Notes: a model not told the origin generated them from the sequence alone. 32,596 nucleotides of DNA from Acinetobacter sp. ANC 4204 (GCF_002135205.1 NZ_NEFZ01000015.1:1-32596), one strand, 5' to 3'. Shown: positions 16,440 to 25,006, counted from the first letter of the stretch. Program-made: numbers and translations.

Positions 16440-18377
16440 TTAGTCTTCGAATGAACTTTCGAGCTCTTCAAGTTCCATCATCAGCTCTAGCATTTGTTCT
16501 TCAGCTTCACTGACTTGGTTTTTCAGTTCGGTTTGCTCATTCATCAATTTCATGAGTTCATCTTTGCGTGCAGCGTCATATAGGCCAGCATCACCAAGTA
16601 AACTTTCGATTTCGACTAAACGTGGCTGGTGCTTTGCTAGCAGGCTTTCACATTTTTCGATATTTTTACGAATCGGGCGCGTTTGTTCACGGCGCTGTGC
16701 AGCCAATTTACGCTGCGCTTCTTTATCCACTTTGGAAATGAGCGTTTTTTGCTCACTGACTTTAGACACCACAGGTGCTATTTGTCCACCTTGTTTAATC
16801 ATCTCTAGACGCGCTTGGCGTAACCAGTTGGCATAATCGTGTAGATCGCCTTCAAATTCGGTGGATTTTCCAGCGTGGACTAAAATGAGGTCATCGCACA
16901 CACTGGCAATCAGTTGGCGTTCGTGTGAAACCAAGACCACTGCACCTTCATAGTCTTGTAAAGCCATGGTCAGGGCATGGCGCATATCTAAGTCTAAATG
17001 GTTGGTCGGTTCGTCTAGAATCAAGACATTGGGACGTAACCACACGATTAAAGCCAATGCCAAACGCGCACGTTCACCGCCTGAGAAGCTCTCGCAAGGG
17101 GTATCCATGCGTTCGCCACTAAAGCCGAAACTGCCTAAAAAGGCACGTAAGGTCGCTTCACTGATTTTTTTATCCGCAATTCGTGCCAATTGCAGCATTG
17201 GGCTGGCCGATTCATCCAGTGAATCCATTTGATGCTGTGCAAAATAGCCAATATTCAGCAGTTCGGAAGCTTTGCGTTGTCCTGCGAGTAAAGGTAAATC
17301 ACCAACCAAGGATTTGATTAAGGTTGATTTACCTGCACCATTCATCCCCAATAAGCCAATCCGGCTCGTCGGGGTGATTTGTAGGTTGATATTGGTGGCA
17401 ATCAGTTTGTCGCCATAACCAATATCAACCTGCTCTAAAGTCAGCAGTGGTGAACTCATTTTGGTGGGTTCACGGAAGCTAAAGGTAAACGGGGTATCGA
17501 CATGCGCAGGGGCAAGTAACTGCATCCGTTCCAGTTGTTTAATTCGGCTTTGTGCCTGACGCGCTTTAGTGGCTTGGGCTTTAAAACGATCAATATATTT
17601 TTGAATATGTGCCCGTGTTTCGAGCTGCTTTTCATAGGCTTGTTGTTGTTGTGCCAAACGTTCTGCACGAGTGGTTTCAAAGGTAGAATAGTTACCGCTA
17701 TAGAGGGTGAGTTCTTGATTTTCGATATGCAAAATACGGTTAGTAATGGCATCTAAGAAATCGCGGTCATGTGAAATTAAAATCAAGGTACCTGTATAGG
17801 CATTTAACCAATCTTCTAACCATAAAATAGCATCGAGATCTAAGTGGTTGGTCGGTTCATCCAGTAATAATAAATCCGAACGGCTCATCAGAGTACGTGC
17901 TAAGTTTAAACGCATCCGCCATCCACCAGAGAAACTCGAAACCAAAAGTTGGTTTTGATGTTCCATAAAACCCAGACCCGCCATAAGCTGAGCGGCTTTA
18001 GCGGGTGCAGAATAACCGTTAATTTCGTCGAATCGGCCATGTAAATCAGCCAGTTCAGTGTCAGTTAACTGTTCAGGATGGTTGAGCTGTTGTTGAATGT
18101 TCCAATATTCTTCATCACCAGTCAGGACGAAATCAATCGCAGCCATATCTAAGGCTTTTACTTCCTGCGCCATGTGCGCCACTGTCCATACAGCAGGACG
18201 GCTCAGGGTACCATCATCAGGACCGATCGAGCCTAAGAGTGCAGCAAACAGGGTTGATTTTCCAGCACCATTGACACCGGTGAGACCAACTTTCCAACCC
18301 GGATGGATTTGCATGGAGGCTTTTTGAAATAACACTCGTCCACCACGGCGCAATGAAACTTGATCAAGCTGAATCAT
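16440..18377 (-). CDS. yheS: ABC-F family ATP-binding protein YheS
   Basis: A 645-residue protein with two tandem ABC ATPase domains and no membrane segments, the ABC-F design. Domain 1 has Walker A GVNGAGKST (about 34-42), signature SFSGGWRMRL and LLLLDEPTNHLDLD. The inter-domain linker (SYIDRF-like YIDRFKAQATKARQAQSRIKQL) is the P-site interaction motif region. Domain 2 has GMNGAGKST, SFSGGERARL and LILDEPTNHLDLD. The C-terminus is a charged coiled coil. ABC-F proteins act on ribosomes, usually as translation factors. Sequence details match E. coli YheS better than Uup or EttA. It is a single gene with its own terminator. Confidence 0.93.
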   Translation of the reverse strand: MIQLDQVSLRRGGRVLFQKASMQIHPGWKVGLTGVNGAGKSTLFAALLGSIGPDDGTLSRPAVWTVAHMAQEVKALDMAAIDFVLTGDEEYWNIQQQLNHPEQLTDTELADLHGRFDEINGYSAPAKAAQLMAGLGFMEHQNQLLVSSFSGGWRMRLNLARTLMSRSDLLLLDEPTNHLDLDAILWLEDWLNAYTGTLILISHDRDFLDAITNRILHIENQELTLYSGNYSTFETTRAERLAQQQQAYEKQLETRAHIQKYIDRFKAQATKARQAQSRIKQLERMQLLAPAHVDTPFTFSFREPTKMSSPLLTLEQVDIGYGDKLIATNINLQITPTSRIGLLGMNGAGKSTLIKSLVGDLPLLAGQRKASELLNIGYFAQHQMDSLDESASPMLQLARIADKKISEATLRAFLGSFGFSGERMDTPCESFSGGERARLALALIVWLRPNVLILDEPTNHLDLDMRHALTMALQDYEGAVVLVSHERQLIASVCDDLILVHAGKSTEFEGDLHDYANWLRQARLEMIKQGGQIAPVVSKVSEQKTLISKVDKEAQRKLAAQRREQTRPIRKNIEKCESLLAKHQPRLVEIESLLGDAGLYDAARKDELMKLMNEQTELKNQVSEAEEQMLELMMELEELESSFED

Positions 18378-18502
18378 GGAACTATCAAATATCAGAAAAA
18401 GGTGCGCCTATTCTAATGGATGCGTCAGCAAAAGACTAAACATTCAAAATTTATCTGAACTGAAATCTTGAATAGTTACTTTTAAGGGGAGGATGAAACC
18501 CT

Positions 18503-18547
18503 TTGACCTTTGGTCGGAAAGCTAAAAGTTGACCTTTTTTGACCTAT
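18503..18547 (+). repeat. Three TTGACCT direct repeats upstream of the first adeT-like gene
   Basis: TTGACCT occurs at 18503, 18529 and 18539, the first two as TTGACCTTT. The last copies could supply a -35 element, but no -10 lies at the right distance. They may bind a regulator; function unproven. Confidence 0.5.
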
Positions 18548-18607
18548 ATTGAGAAATAGCACACAGATATATTTCCCCAGTAAAACAAAAAACATGAAGG
18601 GATAATA

Positions 18608-19618
18608 ATGAAAAGAAAAGGAATTTTTATTTTATCGACACTCGCACTGTGCGCTTTCTCCAGTATGGTGCAGGCGAAGCAACAAGTCTGTGTCTTTGAC
18701 TTACTGGGTAAAGCAGGTGAATCTTATAAATTCTTAGAAGAATGGGCTTTGGTCAGTAAAAAATGGGGCGCACAGGTACAGTTGATTTCGTTTCAGGACG
18801 AAGACTTGGCCGATAAGGCCTTTCAAAATGATAAATGCGATGCGGTGTATATGACCTCGATGCGCGCGCGCACCTATAACAAGTTCGCCGGTTCGATTGA
18901 TGCCTTAGGCGGAGTGCCGAGCAATAAAATTGCACAAAAGGCCGTGGAATATGTACTCGATCCTAGAAATACCAAACGCATGACCACCACATTACAAGGG
19001 GAAAACTATGAAGTGGCAGGCATTGGCTTAATTGGTTCAGCTTATATTTTTGTCAAAGACCGAAGTTTGAACACTATTGAGAAAGCGCAAGGTAAAAAAT
19101 TTGCCATCCTGCATTATGACCGTGCACAACGGGTGATGGTAGAGCGGGTAGGCGCTGTTCCTGTGATGTCGGATATCTCCAACTTTATAAAAAAGTTTAA
19201 TACAGGTGAAGTGGATGTGGTTGCTGCACCTGCTTATGCGTATAAACCCTTAGAAATTGAAAAAGGTCTAGGCTCTAAAGGGGCTATGCTTAACTTTCCC
19301 GTGGTCAATGTCACTGCAGATTTAATTGTCAGACCCGAGCGTTTTCCTGCCCAATTTGGCGCGCAATCGCGACAATGGTTTTTACAAAAAATCCCGCAAT
19401 CCTTTGCCATGGTGCAGCGACTAGAAGCGGCCATTCCAAGCAAAATCAAAATGCAACTGAGTAAAGAAGATAAAGAAAAATATCAGCGTATGCTACGCGA
19501 AGGGCGCATTGATTTAACCAAACAAGGAGTCTATGACCCAGGCATGATGCGCGTGCTGAAAAAAGCCCGTTGTACGGTTGAACGCACGAACTTTGAATGT
19601 TCATTGGGTGGTGAATAA
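18608..19618 (+). CDS. AdeT-family putative periplasmic solute-binding protein (copy 1)
   Basis: A 336-residue secreted protein with a signal peptide ending near VQA (residue 23). The mature part begins CVFDLLGKAGESY, the hallmark of the AdeT1/2-like solute-binding family. The layout of two alpha/beta lobes resembles TRAP/periplasmic binding proteins. Four Cys (28, 77, 322, 331) recur in all three copies, suggesting two periplasmic disulfides. Family members in Acinetobacter have been annotated as RND pump AdeT and linked to aminoglycoside tolerance, but the sequence has no pump membrane domain, so a binding role is more credible. GAAGGG lies seven bases before the ATG. It is the first of three tandem paralogues. 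Confidence 0.85.
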   Translation: MKRKGIFILSTLALCAFSSMVQAKQQVCVFDLLGKAGESYKFLEEWALVSKKWGAQVQLISFQDEDLADKAFQNDKCDAVYMTSMRARTYNKFAGSIDALGGVPSNKIAQKAVEYVLDPRNTKRMTTTLQGENYEVAGIGLIGSAYIFVKDRSLNTIEKAQGKKFAILHYDRAQRVMVERVGAVPVMSDISNFIKKFNTGEVDVVAAPAYAYKPLEIEKGLGSKGAMLNFPVVNVTADLIVRPERFPAQFGAQSRQWFLQKIPQSFAMVQRLEAAIPSKIKMQLSKEDKEKYQRMLREGRIDLTKQGVYDPGMMRVLKKARCTVERTNFECSLGGE

Positions 19619-19872
19619 GGCGAAAAGCTGTATTTCTTTGTAATATTAAGCATTATTCATGTAAAGCGGATGATACAGGTTTTTTATTTTAAAATTATGA
19701 ATTTAAAGTAGTTTATAAATCATCCGAAAATAAGAGATTGAGAAAAGCAAAAAAATTTGCCCAATTGACAGTGATTTTTGAGTAAATGCTCTATTTTTTT
19801 AATTTTAACTTGCTTAATATTTTGCATGTGTATGGACACCTGTCAAACAACAAAATGAACAAGGACATAAGA

Positions 19873-20883
19873 ATGAAAAAACTAACCCTCGCACTCGCTG
19901 CTTTTTCTGCTTTGGGTGTGGCGTCGACGGCACAAGCGGCTAAAGTGGACATCTGTGTATTTGACTTGCTTGGCAAATCAGGTGAGTCCTATCAAATGGC
20001 GCAAGAATGGGCTTTGGCGGCAAAAGGCTGGGGAGCTGAAATTAATTTAATCCCTCGCCAAGATGAAGCCGTTGCCGATAACGACTTTAAAGCAGGCAAG
20101 TGTGATGGCGTGTTTATGACCGCTATGCGCGCGCGCCAGTACAATAAATTTGTCGGTTCTATTGATGCATTGGGCGGAGCGCCAAGCAATGCCATTGCAC
20201 AACGCGCGATTACTTTTGCATTGGATCAACGTAATGCGGCAAAAATGGTGACCAATCTTGGAGGTAAAAAATACGAAGTGGCTGGGATTGCACCTTTAGG
20301 TTCGGCTTTTATTTTTGTACGCGATAAAAGCATTAATTCCATTGAAAAAGCGGCGGGCAAAAAGTTTGCGGTTTTGGGCTATGACGATGCGCAAAAAATC
20401 ATGGTACAACGCGTCGGTGCGCAAGCGGTGATTTCTGATGTGTCTAACTTTGTGGCGAAGTTTAATAATGGTCAAGTCGATATGGTCGGCGCACCTGCTT
20501 ATGCTTATAAACCCCTAGAAATTTATAAAGGTTTAGGCACAAATGGCGCCATGTTTAACTTCCCTGTACTACAAGTGACCGCTGATTTTGTGATTCGCCC
20601 AGATCAATTTCCTGCAGGCTTTGGACAAAAATCGCGAGATTGGTTTGTGAAAAACCTACCGAAAAGCATCGCGATGATAGGCCGTTTAGAAGCAGGCATT
20701 CCTGCAAAATACAAAATGAATCTCAGCGCAGAAGACAAAACCAAATATCAAAAAATGTTGCGTGATGGCCGGATGGATATGACCAAACGAGGCATTTATG
20801 ACCCAGCGATGATGTCGGTGTTGAAAAAAGCTCGTTGCTCGGTGGATAAAGCCAACTTTGAATGCTCACTGGGCGGTGAATAA
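19873..20883 (+). CDS. AdeT-family putative periplasmic solute-binding protein (copy 2)
   Basis: A 336-residue secreted protein with signal peptide MKKLTLALAAFSALGVASTA-QA and a mature part starting AKVDICVFDLLGKSGESYQ. It is closely similar to copy 1 along the whole length (shared blocks MRARQYNKFVGSIDALGG, VGAPAYAYKPLEI, FECSLGGE) and keeps the four conserved Cys. I start at the ATG at 19873 because AAGGA lies seven bases upstream and it opens on the signal peptide; in-frame ATGs at 19786 and 19855 would precede it with non-signal sequence. A perfect TTGACA at 19765-19770 may be a -35 element, though no good -10 follows at normal spacing. A strong terminator follows. Confidence 0.85.
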   Translation: MKKLTLALAAFSALGVASTAQAAKVDICVFDLLGKSGESYQMAQEWALAAKGWGAEINLIPRQDEAVADNDFKAGKCDGVFMTAMRARQYNKFVGSIDALGGAPSNAIAQRAITFALDQRNAAKMVTNLGGKKYEVAGIAPLGSAFIFVRDKSINSIEKAAGKKFAVLGYDDAQKIMVQRVGAQAVISDVSNFVAKFNNGQVDMVGAPAYAYKPLEIYKGLGTNGAMFNFPVLQVTADFVIRPDQFPAGFGQKSRDWFVKNLPKSIAMIGRLEAGIPAKYKMNLSAEDKTKYQKMLRDGRMDMTKRGIYDPAMMSVLKKARCSVDKANFECSLGGE

Positions 20884-20900
20884 TTTTCTGAATGTATTCC

Positions 20901-20935
20901 AAGAAAGCTCAGTTTAAATTGAGCTTTCTTTTTTG
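20901..20935 (+). terminator. Terminator after adeT-like copy 2
   Basis: An 11-bp stem (20901-20911 with 20920-20930), loop of eight, then a run of T. It separates copy 2 from copy 3. Confidence 0.88.
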
Positions 20936-21102
20936 TTTTTAATCGACTGATTTAAATGGTTTTGATGCCGCTAATTTGTATAGCGCGTAGGAAATGAGTA
21001 GTTATGAACCGAGTGAAGTTTCATTCGGGGCATCAAAAAATAACAAAGAGCACAAGTGAGTGACTCATCACAATAAACAACAATAAGTCTAAAGGAAGAT
21101 GT

Positions 21103-22116
21103 ATGAAACAGTGGATGAAAAGCCTCAGTGTTGGGACATTAGTCGTTTCTGCAACAGCGATGGCACAGGCCAAACAAGTGGTTTGTGTCTTCGATTTGGT
21201 TGGCAAAAATGGTGATGTCTATAGCTTGATGAAAGATTATCAGTTGGCGGCTAAAAACTGGGGGGCGGATATTGAACTGCGTGTAGGCCAAAACGAAGCT
21301 GTGATTGCTGAGGATTTCAAAGCAGGAAAATGTGATGCGATTAGTGTCACAGGTATGCGTGGGCGTCAATTTAATGCGTTTACAGGTTCACTCGACGCGA
21401 TTGGCGCGATTCCCGATCTCAATTTAGCAGTAAAAGTCATGCAAGGCTTAGCCAGCCCAGCTTTTGCTAAATATATGGTGAATGGTAAGTACGAGGTCGC
21501 AGGTGTGATCCCCGTTGGAGACGCTTTTTTATTGGTGAATGACCGTAGCATCAATACCGTAGCGAAAGCCGCAGGCAAGAAAATTGCCGTTTTAGACTAT
21601 GATCAAGCACAAAAAGTCATGGTTCAACAAATTGGTGCACAAGCTGTCAGTGCTGATGTCACTAACTTTGGCGCAAAGTTTAATAATGGTCAGGTTGATA
21701 TTATTGGTGCACCCGCTGCCGTTTTTAAGCCCTTAGAGTTACATAAAGGTTTAGGAACGAAAGGCGCCATTGTGAATTATCCGATTTTACAGGTCACTGG
21801 GAATATCATTATTCGCCCGGATAAATTCCCTGCAGGTTATGGACAAAAATCACGGGAATGGGTCAAAGGACAGTTACCGCGTGCATTTGGTATTTTGGGT
21901 AAAATGAAAGCCGAAATCCCACAAAAATATTGGATGCAGGTGCCTGCAGCCGATCAACCTGGCTATCAAAAGATGATGCGTGAAGCACGGATTGATCTCA
22001 CCAACCGCGGTATTTACGATAAGCGAATGATGAAACTGTTATGGCAATTCCGTTGTAAGCAAGCAGCGAAAAACTTTGAATGTGGCTTACAAGATGAGAA
22101 TTACAAACAATCTTGA
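21103..22116 (+). CDS. AdeT-family putative periplasmic solute-binding protein (copy 3)
   Basis: A 337-residue secreted protein with signal peptide ending AMAQA (residue 23) and mature start KQVVCVFDLVGKNGDVY. It is the most divergent of the three: GESY is replaced by GDVY, MRARxYNKFxGSIDALGG by MRGRQFNAFTGSLDAIGA, and AYAYKPLEI by AAVFKPLEL. The C-terminus ends CGLQDENYKQS instead of CSLGGE. All four Cys are kept. GGAAG lies seven bases upstream of the ATG. It is bounded by a terminator on its left and a hairpin with T-run on its right, so it is probably its own transcription unit. Its position next to erpA matches A. baumannii, from memory. Confidence 0.85.
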   Translation: MKQWMKSLSVGTLVVSATAMAQAKQVVCVFDLVGKNGDVYSLMKDYQLAAKNWGADIELRVGQNEAVIAEDFKAGKCDAISVTGMRGRQFNAFTGSLDAIGAIPDLNLAVKVMQGLASPAFAKYMVNGKYEVAGVIPVGDAFLLVNDRSINTVAKAAGKKIAVLDYDQAQKVMVQQIGAQAVSADVTNFGAKFNNGQVDIIGAPAAVFKPLELHKGLGTKGAIVNYPILQVTGNIIIRPDKFPAGYGQKSREWVKGQLPRAFGILGKMKAEIPQKYWMQVPAADQPGYQKMMREARIDLTNRGIYDKRMMKLLWQFRCKQAAKNFECGLQDENYKQS

Positions 22117-22154
22117 TAAAATTAGTCTGATTTGACTTTAAATATTCAAATAGG

Positions 22155-22196
22155 GACCATATATTGAGTATGCTATACTCGAAATATGGTCTTTTT
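22155..22196 (+). promoter_or_regulatory. Long palindrome: terminator of adeT copy 3 overlapping a probable erpA promoter
   Basis: GACCATAT (22155-22162) pairs with ATATGGTC (22184-22191), and inside it GAGTAT (22166-22171) pairs with ATACTC (22175-22180). Five T follow, so it can terminate. TGCTATACT at 22171-22179 is also an extended -10 element for erpA, 56 bases before its ATG. Confidence 0.6.
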
Positions 22197-22234
22197 GATT
22201 TGAAAGACAGCTGAACCGAACTGAGGAATTTAAG

Positions 22235-22570
22235 ATGAATGCCCAAGCACTTGAACTAAGCGACAATGCCGCAAATAAAGTACGTCAATTACGTGACAGT
22301 GAAGGGAATCAAGATTTAATGCTCCGTGTATATGTTACGGGCGGTGGTTGTTCAGGTTTTTCTTATGGTTTTAACTTTGCTGAAAACCAAAATGAAGACG
22401 ACGCAGAATTTATCAATGGTGATGTGAAAATGTTGGTTGACTCATTGAGTTATCAATATTTGGTCGGTTCAGTGGTGGATTATATTGAAGGTTTGGAAGG
22501 TTCACGTTTCGTCGTGCAAAACCCAAATGCAACAACGACCTGTGGTTGTGGTTCATCGTTCTCGATCTAA
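22235..22570 (+). CDS. erpA: Iron-sulfur cluster insertion protein ErpA
   Basis: A 111-residue A-type Fe-S carrier that passes clusters to client enzymes, including those of isoprenoid synthesis and respiration. The three cluster-binding Cys are present: Cys39 in GGGCSGF, and Cys103 and Cys105 in the C-terminal TCGCGSSF. The N-terminus (ALELSDNAANKVRQLRD) and length (110-115) match ErpA better than IscA. GAGGA lies nine bases before the ATG. It ends in a strong palindromic terminator. Confidence 0.95.
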   Translation: MNAQALELSDNAANKVRQLRDSEGNQDLMLRVYVTGGGCSGFSYGFNFAENQNEDDAEFINGDVKMLVDSLSYQYLVGSVVDYIEGLEGSRFVVQNPNATTTCGCGSSFSI

Positions 22571-22583
22571 ACCTGACCGGATT

Positions 22584-22615
22584 AAAAAAGCCCTCATCAT
22601 GATGAGGGCTTTTTT
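22584..22615. terminator. Bidirectional terminator between erpA and the acidic protein gene
   Basis: A 15-bp perfect stem (22584-22598 with 22601-22615), beginning with six A and ending with six T. It serves both convergent genes. Confidence 0.93.
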
Positions 22616-22633
22616 ATGTGCAATCATTCGCTT

Positions 22634-22996
22634 TCAATCGAGTTTAATTGCATCGAGTAAGTCAAAAATAATCGTGGTGACATCTTGGCTTAAGTCTCGG
22701 TTATTAAAAACTTCATAGGCAGTAATCGTGACATCGGTGTCACTCGGTAACAGTTTCTGTTCTTCTTCAATCAAATCATTGATCGGCAAAAGCGTCTGTT
22801 TCACTTCCAGATGTAAAATATCCTTAAACTCTAAATTCTCATCTTCAAGTTCTAACAGTTGCTCGTTGAAATAGGGCAATAGAATAGAATGGAGATAAGG
22901 TTGAATCTCAACAATATCAAAGATTTCGATATCACGAGTTTCTTCAATCGTACTGATGTGGTCATTTACTTCGATTAAGATATGGTAGTAACTCAC
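22634..22996 (-). CDS. Small acidic protein of unknown function
   Basis: I do not recognise this 120-residue protein. It is soluble, strongly acidic (many Asp and Glu, few basic residues) and rich in Ile and Leu, with no signal peptide or Cys. The strand-like start (MSYYHILIEVNDHIS) and alternating pattern suggest a compact alpha/beta fold. I start at GTG (22996), six bases after GGAG on the minus strand; the TTG at 23008 overlaps that ribosome-binding site. It converges on erpA across a shared terminator and lies before (downstream of) the metalloprotease gene on the same strand. Confidence 0.7.
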   Translation of the reverse strand: MSYYHILIEVNDHISTIEETRDIEIFDIVEIQPYLHSILLPYFNEQLLELEDENLEFKDILHLEVKQTLLPINDLIEEEQKLLPSDTDVTITAYEVFNNRDLSQDVTTIIFDLLDAIKLD

Positions 22997-23119
22997 ATTC
23001 GTCTCCAAAGCTTCTAGTGGATATTCAATTATTTACAATAACACGAACCCGAGTCAAGATGTGCTGTGATTGTATTTCATACTCCCATTAAAACTAGGGA
23101 TTTTTAGTAAACCACCGCT

Positions 23120-24031
23120 TCAACGGGCATTAAACAACGCAATATCGGCACTTTGTAAACGAAAATGCTGCATATCTTGTTCTTCTAACATGGGATACAT
23201 CAGTGCCTTGGGGGCATTATGATGTTTCATGCCTAAGGCGTGACCAAATTCATGTGCCAAGGTCATGCGTAGGTCATCATCTGACTCGAACTCATAAATG
23301 TGAATTTCTCGCCCATTAAACAGACCTTTATCAAATGGCCGGGGTTGAAAACGCTGATTAAACTGATCAATCGCAAGATTAAGGCCTTGATCTAAGTGAT
23401 TGAGTTCATTCACTCTTTGATTATATTCGTTAACACGCGTGTTAAAGCTTGCAATTTGTTGTTCTAAAAAGTTTTGCTGTTCACGAAGTCGCGCTAAACT
23501 TTGTTGTACCGCAGGCTGTTGTGCGACAGGCACGCCACCATATTGATTGTACTGGCGGATCATGGCGTTATAGTTTTGGTTGAGTTCTTGTAGACTGCGT
23601 TGTTGCATATTTAAAGCGATTTCGTGACGTGCGAGATTTTCTTGCATCGCTTTGAGTTCACTATTCTTTTGGCTGATACTGGCTTCATTTTGTGTGAGTT
23701 TAGACAGTTGATCGCGGCGTTGTAGTGATTCATCTTGTCTTTGATCATAAATGAGATGAATACTGAGTCGAGCATTAGGGTCATAAACAAAATAATCTTT
23801 TCCGAGACCTTGTTTCCAAATATCAGTGGCTTGTTGGCTGATCTGTTTCAGTTCTACTTCACTTAGGTTAAAACGAGGGTCAACTTCTGCAATCCGATAG
23901 CGAATACGTTGATCGAAAGGGTGGGTGATGCGATCTAACAATGGATTGAGCCGAAGTTGAGGATGTTGCAGATTTTGATAAAAAATCATCCCTAAAAAGC
24001 CAAGTAGAGCAAACAATACAATGAGACGCAT
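23120..24031 (-). CDS. Membrane-anchored matrixin-like zinc metalloprotease
   Basis: A 303-residue protein with an N-terminal hydrophobic segment (LIVLFALLGFLGMIFY, about 3-18) that is a membrane anchor or uncleaved signal. A long Gln/Asn-rich coiled coil (about 98-228) follows, then a C-terminal catalytic part with the full zinc motif H260-E-x2-H264-x2-G267-x2-H270. A Met (278) in ALMYPM is the expected Met-turn. This motif defines metzincins such as matrixins; the active site should face the periplasm. The catalytic domain is split, with N-terminal strand elements at about 40-97 before the coiled coil. Substrate unknown. It follows the OXA gene on the same strand after 82 bases. Confidence 0.8.
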   Translation of the reverse strand: MRLIVLFALLGFLGMIFYQNLQHPQLRLNPLLDRITHPFDQRIRYRIAEVDPRFNLSEVELKQISQQATDIWKQGLGKDYFVYDPNARLSIHLIYDQRQDESLQRRDQLSKLTQNEASISQKNSELKAMQENLARHEIALNMQQRSLQELNQNYNAMIRQYNQYGGVPVAQQPAVQQSLARLREQQNFLEQQIASFNTRVNEYNQRVNELNHLDQGLNLAIDQFNQRFQPRPFDKGLFNGREIHIYEFESDDDLRMTLAHEFGHALGMKHHNAPKALMYPMLEEQDMQHFRLQSADIALFNAR

Positions 24032-24113
24032 ATTTTATTCATAGATCGTTGTTTTTAACTACTTTAGCTTAAAAAGGATGATTGCTAAATAAAAATGCGT
24101 CAGATTAAGGGCT

Positions 24114-24938
24114 TTAAATTAGACCCAATGTAGTCAAGCTTTGTTTAACCAGTTGCTCACGTACGCTGGCTGGAATTCCCGTTTTCATGTGCATATTTAA
24201 AGAGAAATAGACCTTTTCACAATCGGGATATTCTACCCAGCCTGTCCACCAACCAACTTGCGGTTCTATGTCCATGCCCCAACCTGATTTTGCATAGAGT
24301 TTATAATTCGGTTTCTGTTCAATCAGTAGCATGTCTTGTACCGCTTGTTGCACTTCTGGTTTAAATGCAAGCTTTTTATTTGCCAGCTTTTCGACAAAAA
24401 GGACTTCTTGGACAGGCGTAATTTGCAGTGGGCCGACTAACCAAAAATTATCGACAACGGTGCCAATCTGTTGATTGCCATATTCAATGCGTTGCACTTC
24501 TTTTTGCATCAGGTCTAGACCAATGCGCCGTGCTAGCTCCTGATAAACGGGAACGGCAGATGCCTGCATGGCTTGCCCTAAAGTCATGTCTTTTTCCCAT
24601 GCAGGAAAGCTACGCTTTTGACCATCCCATTTAAATACTTCGTTAATGGTTGCCTTGTCATGCTCTAGTCCGATTAAGGCATTCAGCATTTTAAAGGTAG
24701 AAGCGGGCACATACGGTGTCTGAGCGCGGCTTAGGTCATTGCCGTAGCTGTGTAAGCCATGCTGATCCTTAATGACAATCACTCCCGTGGTTTGGAGTTG
24801 ATCGAAGGCTTGTTGGATCTGCCGTTGCGCATCTTGCTGCTGCTGGTTTTTAGCTGTTTCTACGGAGGGGTTTATTGTGGTACAAGCAGAACCGAAGGTT
24901 GTAATGAGGACGATGAGTCCCAACTGTAAAGTTTTCAT
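24114..24938 (-). CDS. Class D (OXA-type) beta-lactamase, OXA-211-like
   Basis: A 274-residue serine beta-lactamase. All class D motifs are present: S80-T-F-K83 with the nucleophile Ser and carbamylated Lys, S127-A-V129, Y153-G-N155, K217-S-G219 and WWTGW (230-234). The YGN rather than FGN and the DNFWLVGP block are typical of Acinetobacter carbapenem-hydrolysing OXA groups. From memory the sequence is closest to the OXA-211 group native to A. johnsonii; the exact allele cannot be assigned here. The N-terminus has a signal with a Cys at 19, so a lipoprotein form is possible though the lipobox is weak. No IS element lies directly upstream, suggesting low native expression. No transfer signs are visible. 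Confidence 0.93.
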   Translation of the reverse strand: MKTLQLGLIVLITTFGSACTTINPSVETAKNQQQQDAQRQIQQAFDQLQTTGVIVIKDQHGLHSYGNDLSRAQTPYVPASTFKMLNALIGLEHDKATINEVFKWDGQKRSFPAWEKDMTLGQAMQASAVPVYQELARRIGLDLMQKEVQRIEYGNQQIGTVVDNFWLVGPLQITPVQEVLFVEKLANKKLAFKPEVQQAVQDMLLIEQKPNYKLYAKSGWGMDIEPQVGWWTGWVEYPDCEKVYFSLNMHMKTGIPASVREQLVKQSLTTLGLI

Positions 24939-25006
24939 TGGTGGTTAAGTTCTAAATTTTTTATCAGGCTAATGTAAAAGTGGAATACGACACAACGTGA
25001 TTTAGG

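Noticed and set aside
19667..19726. Distant inverted repeat CGGATGAT/ATCATCCG between adeT-like copies 1 and 2 as a terminator
   Set aside because: Arms are 44 bases apart with no stable stem or T-run after the second arm; likely chance.
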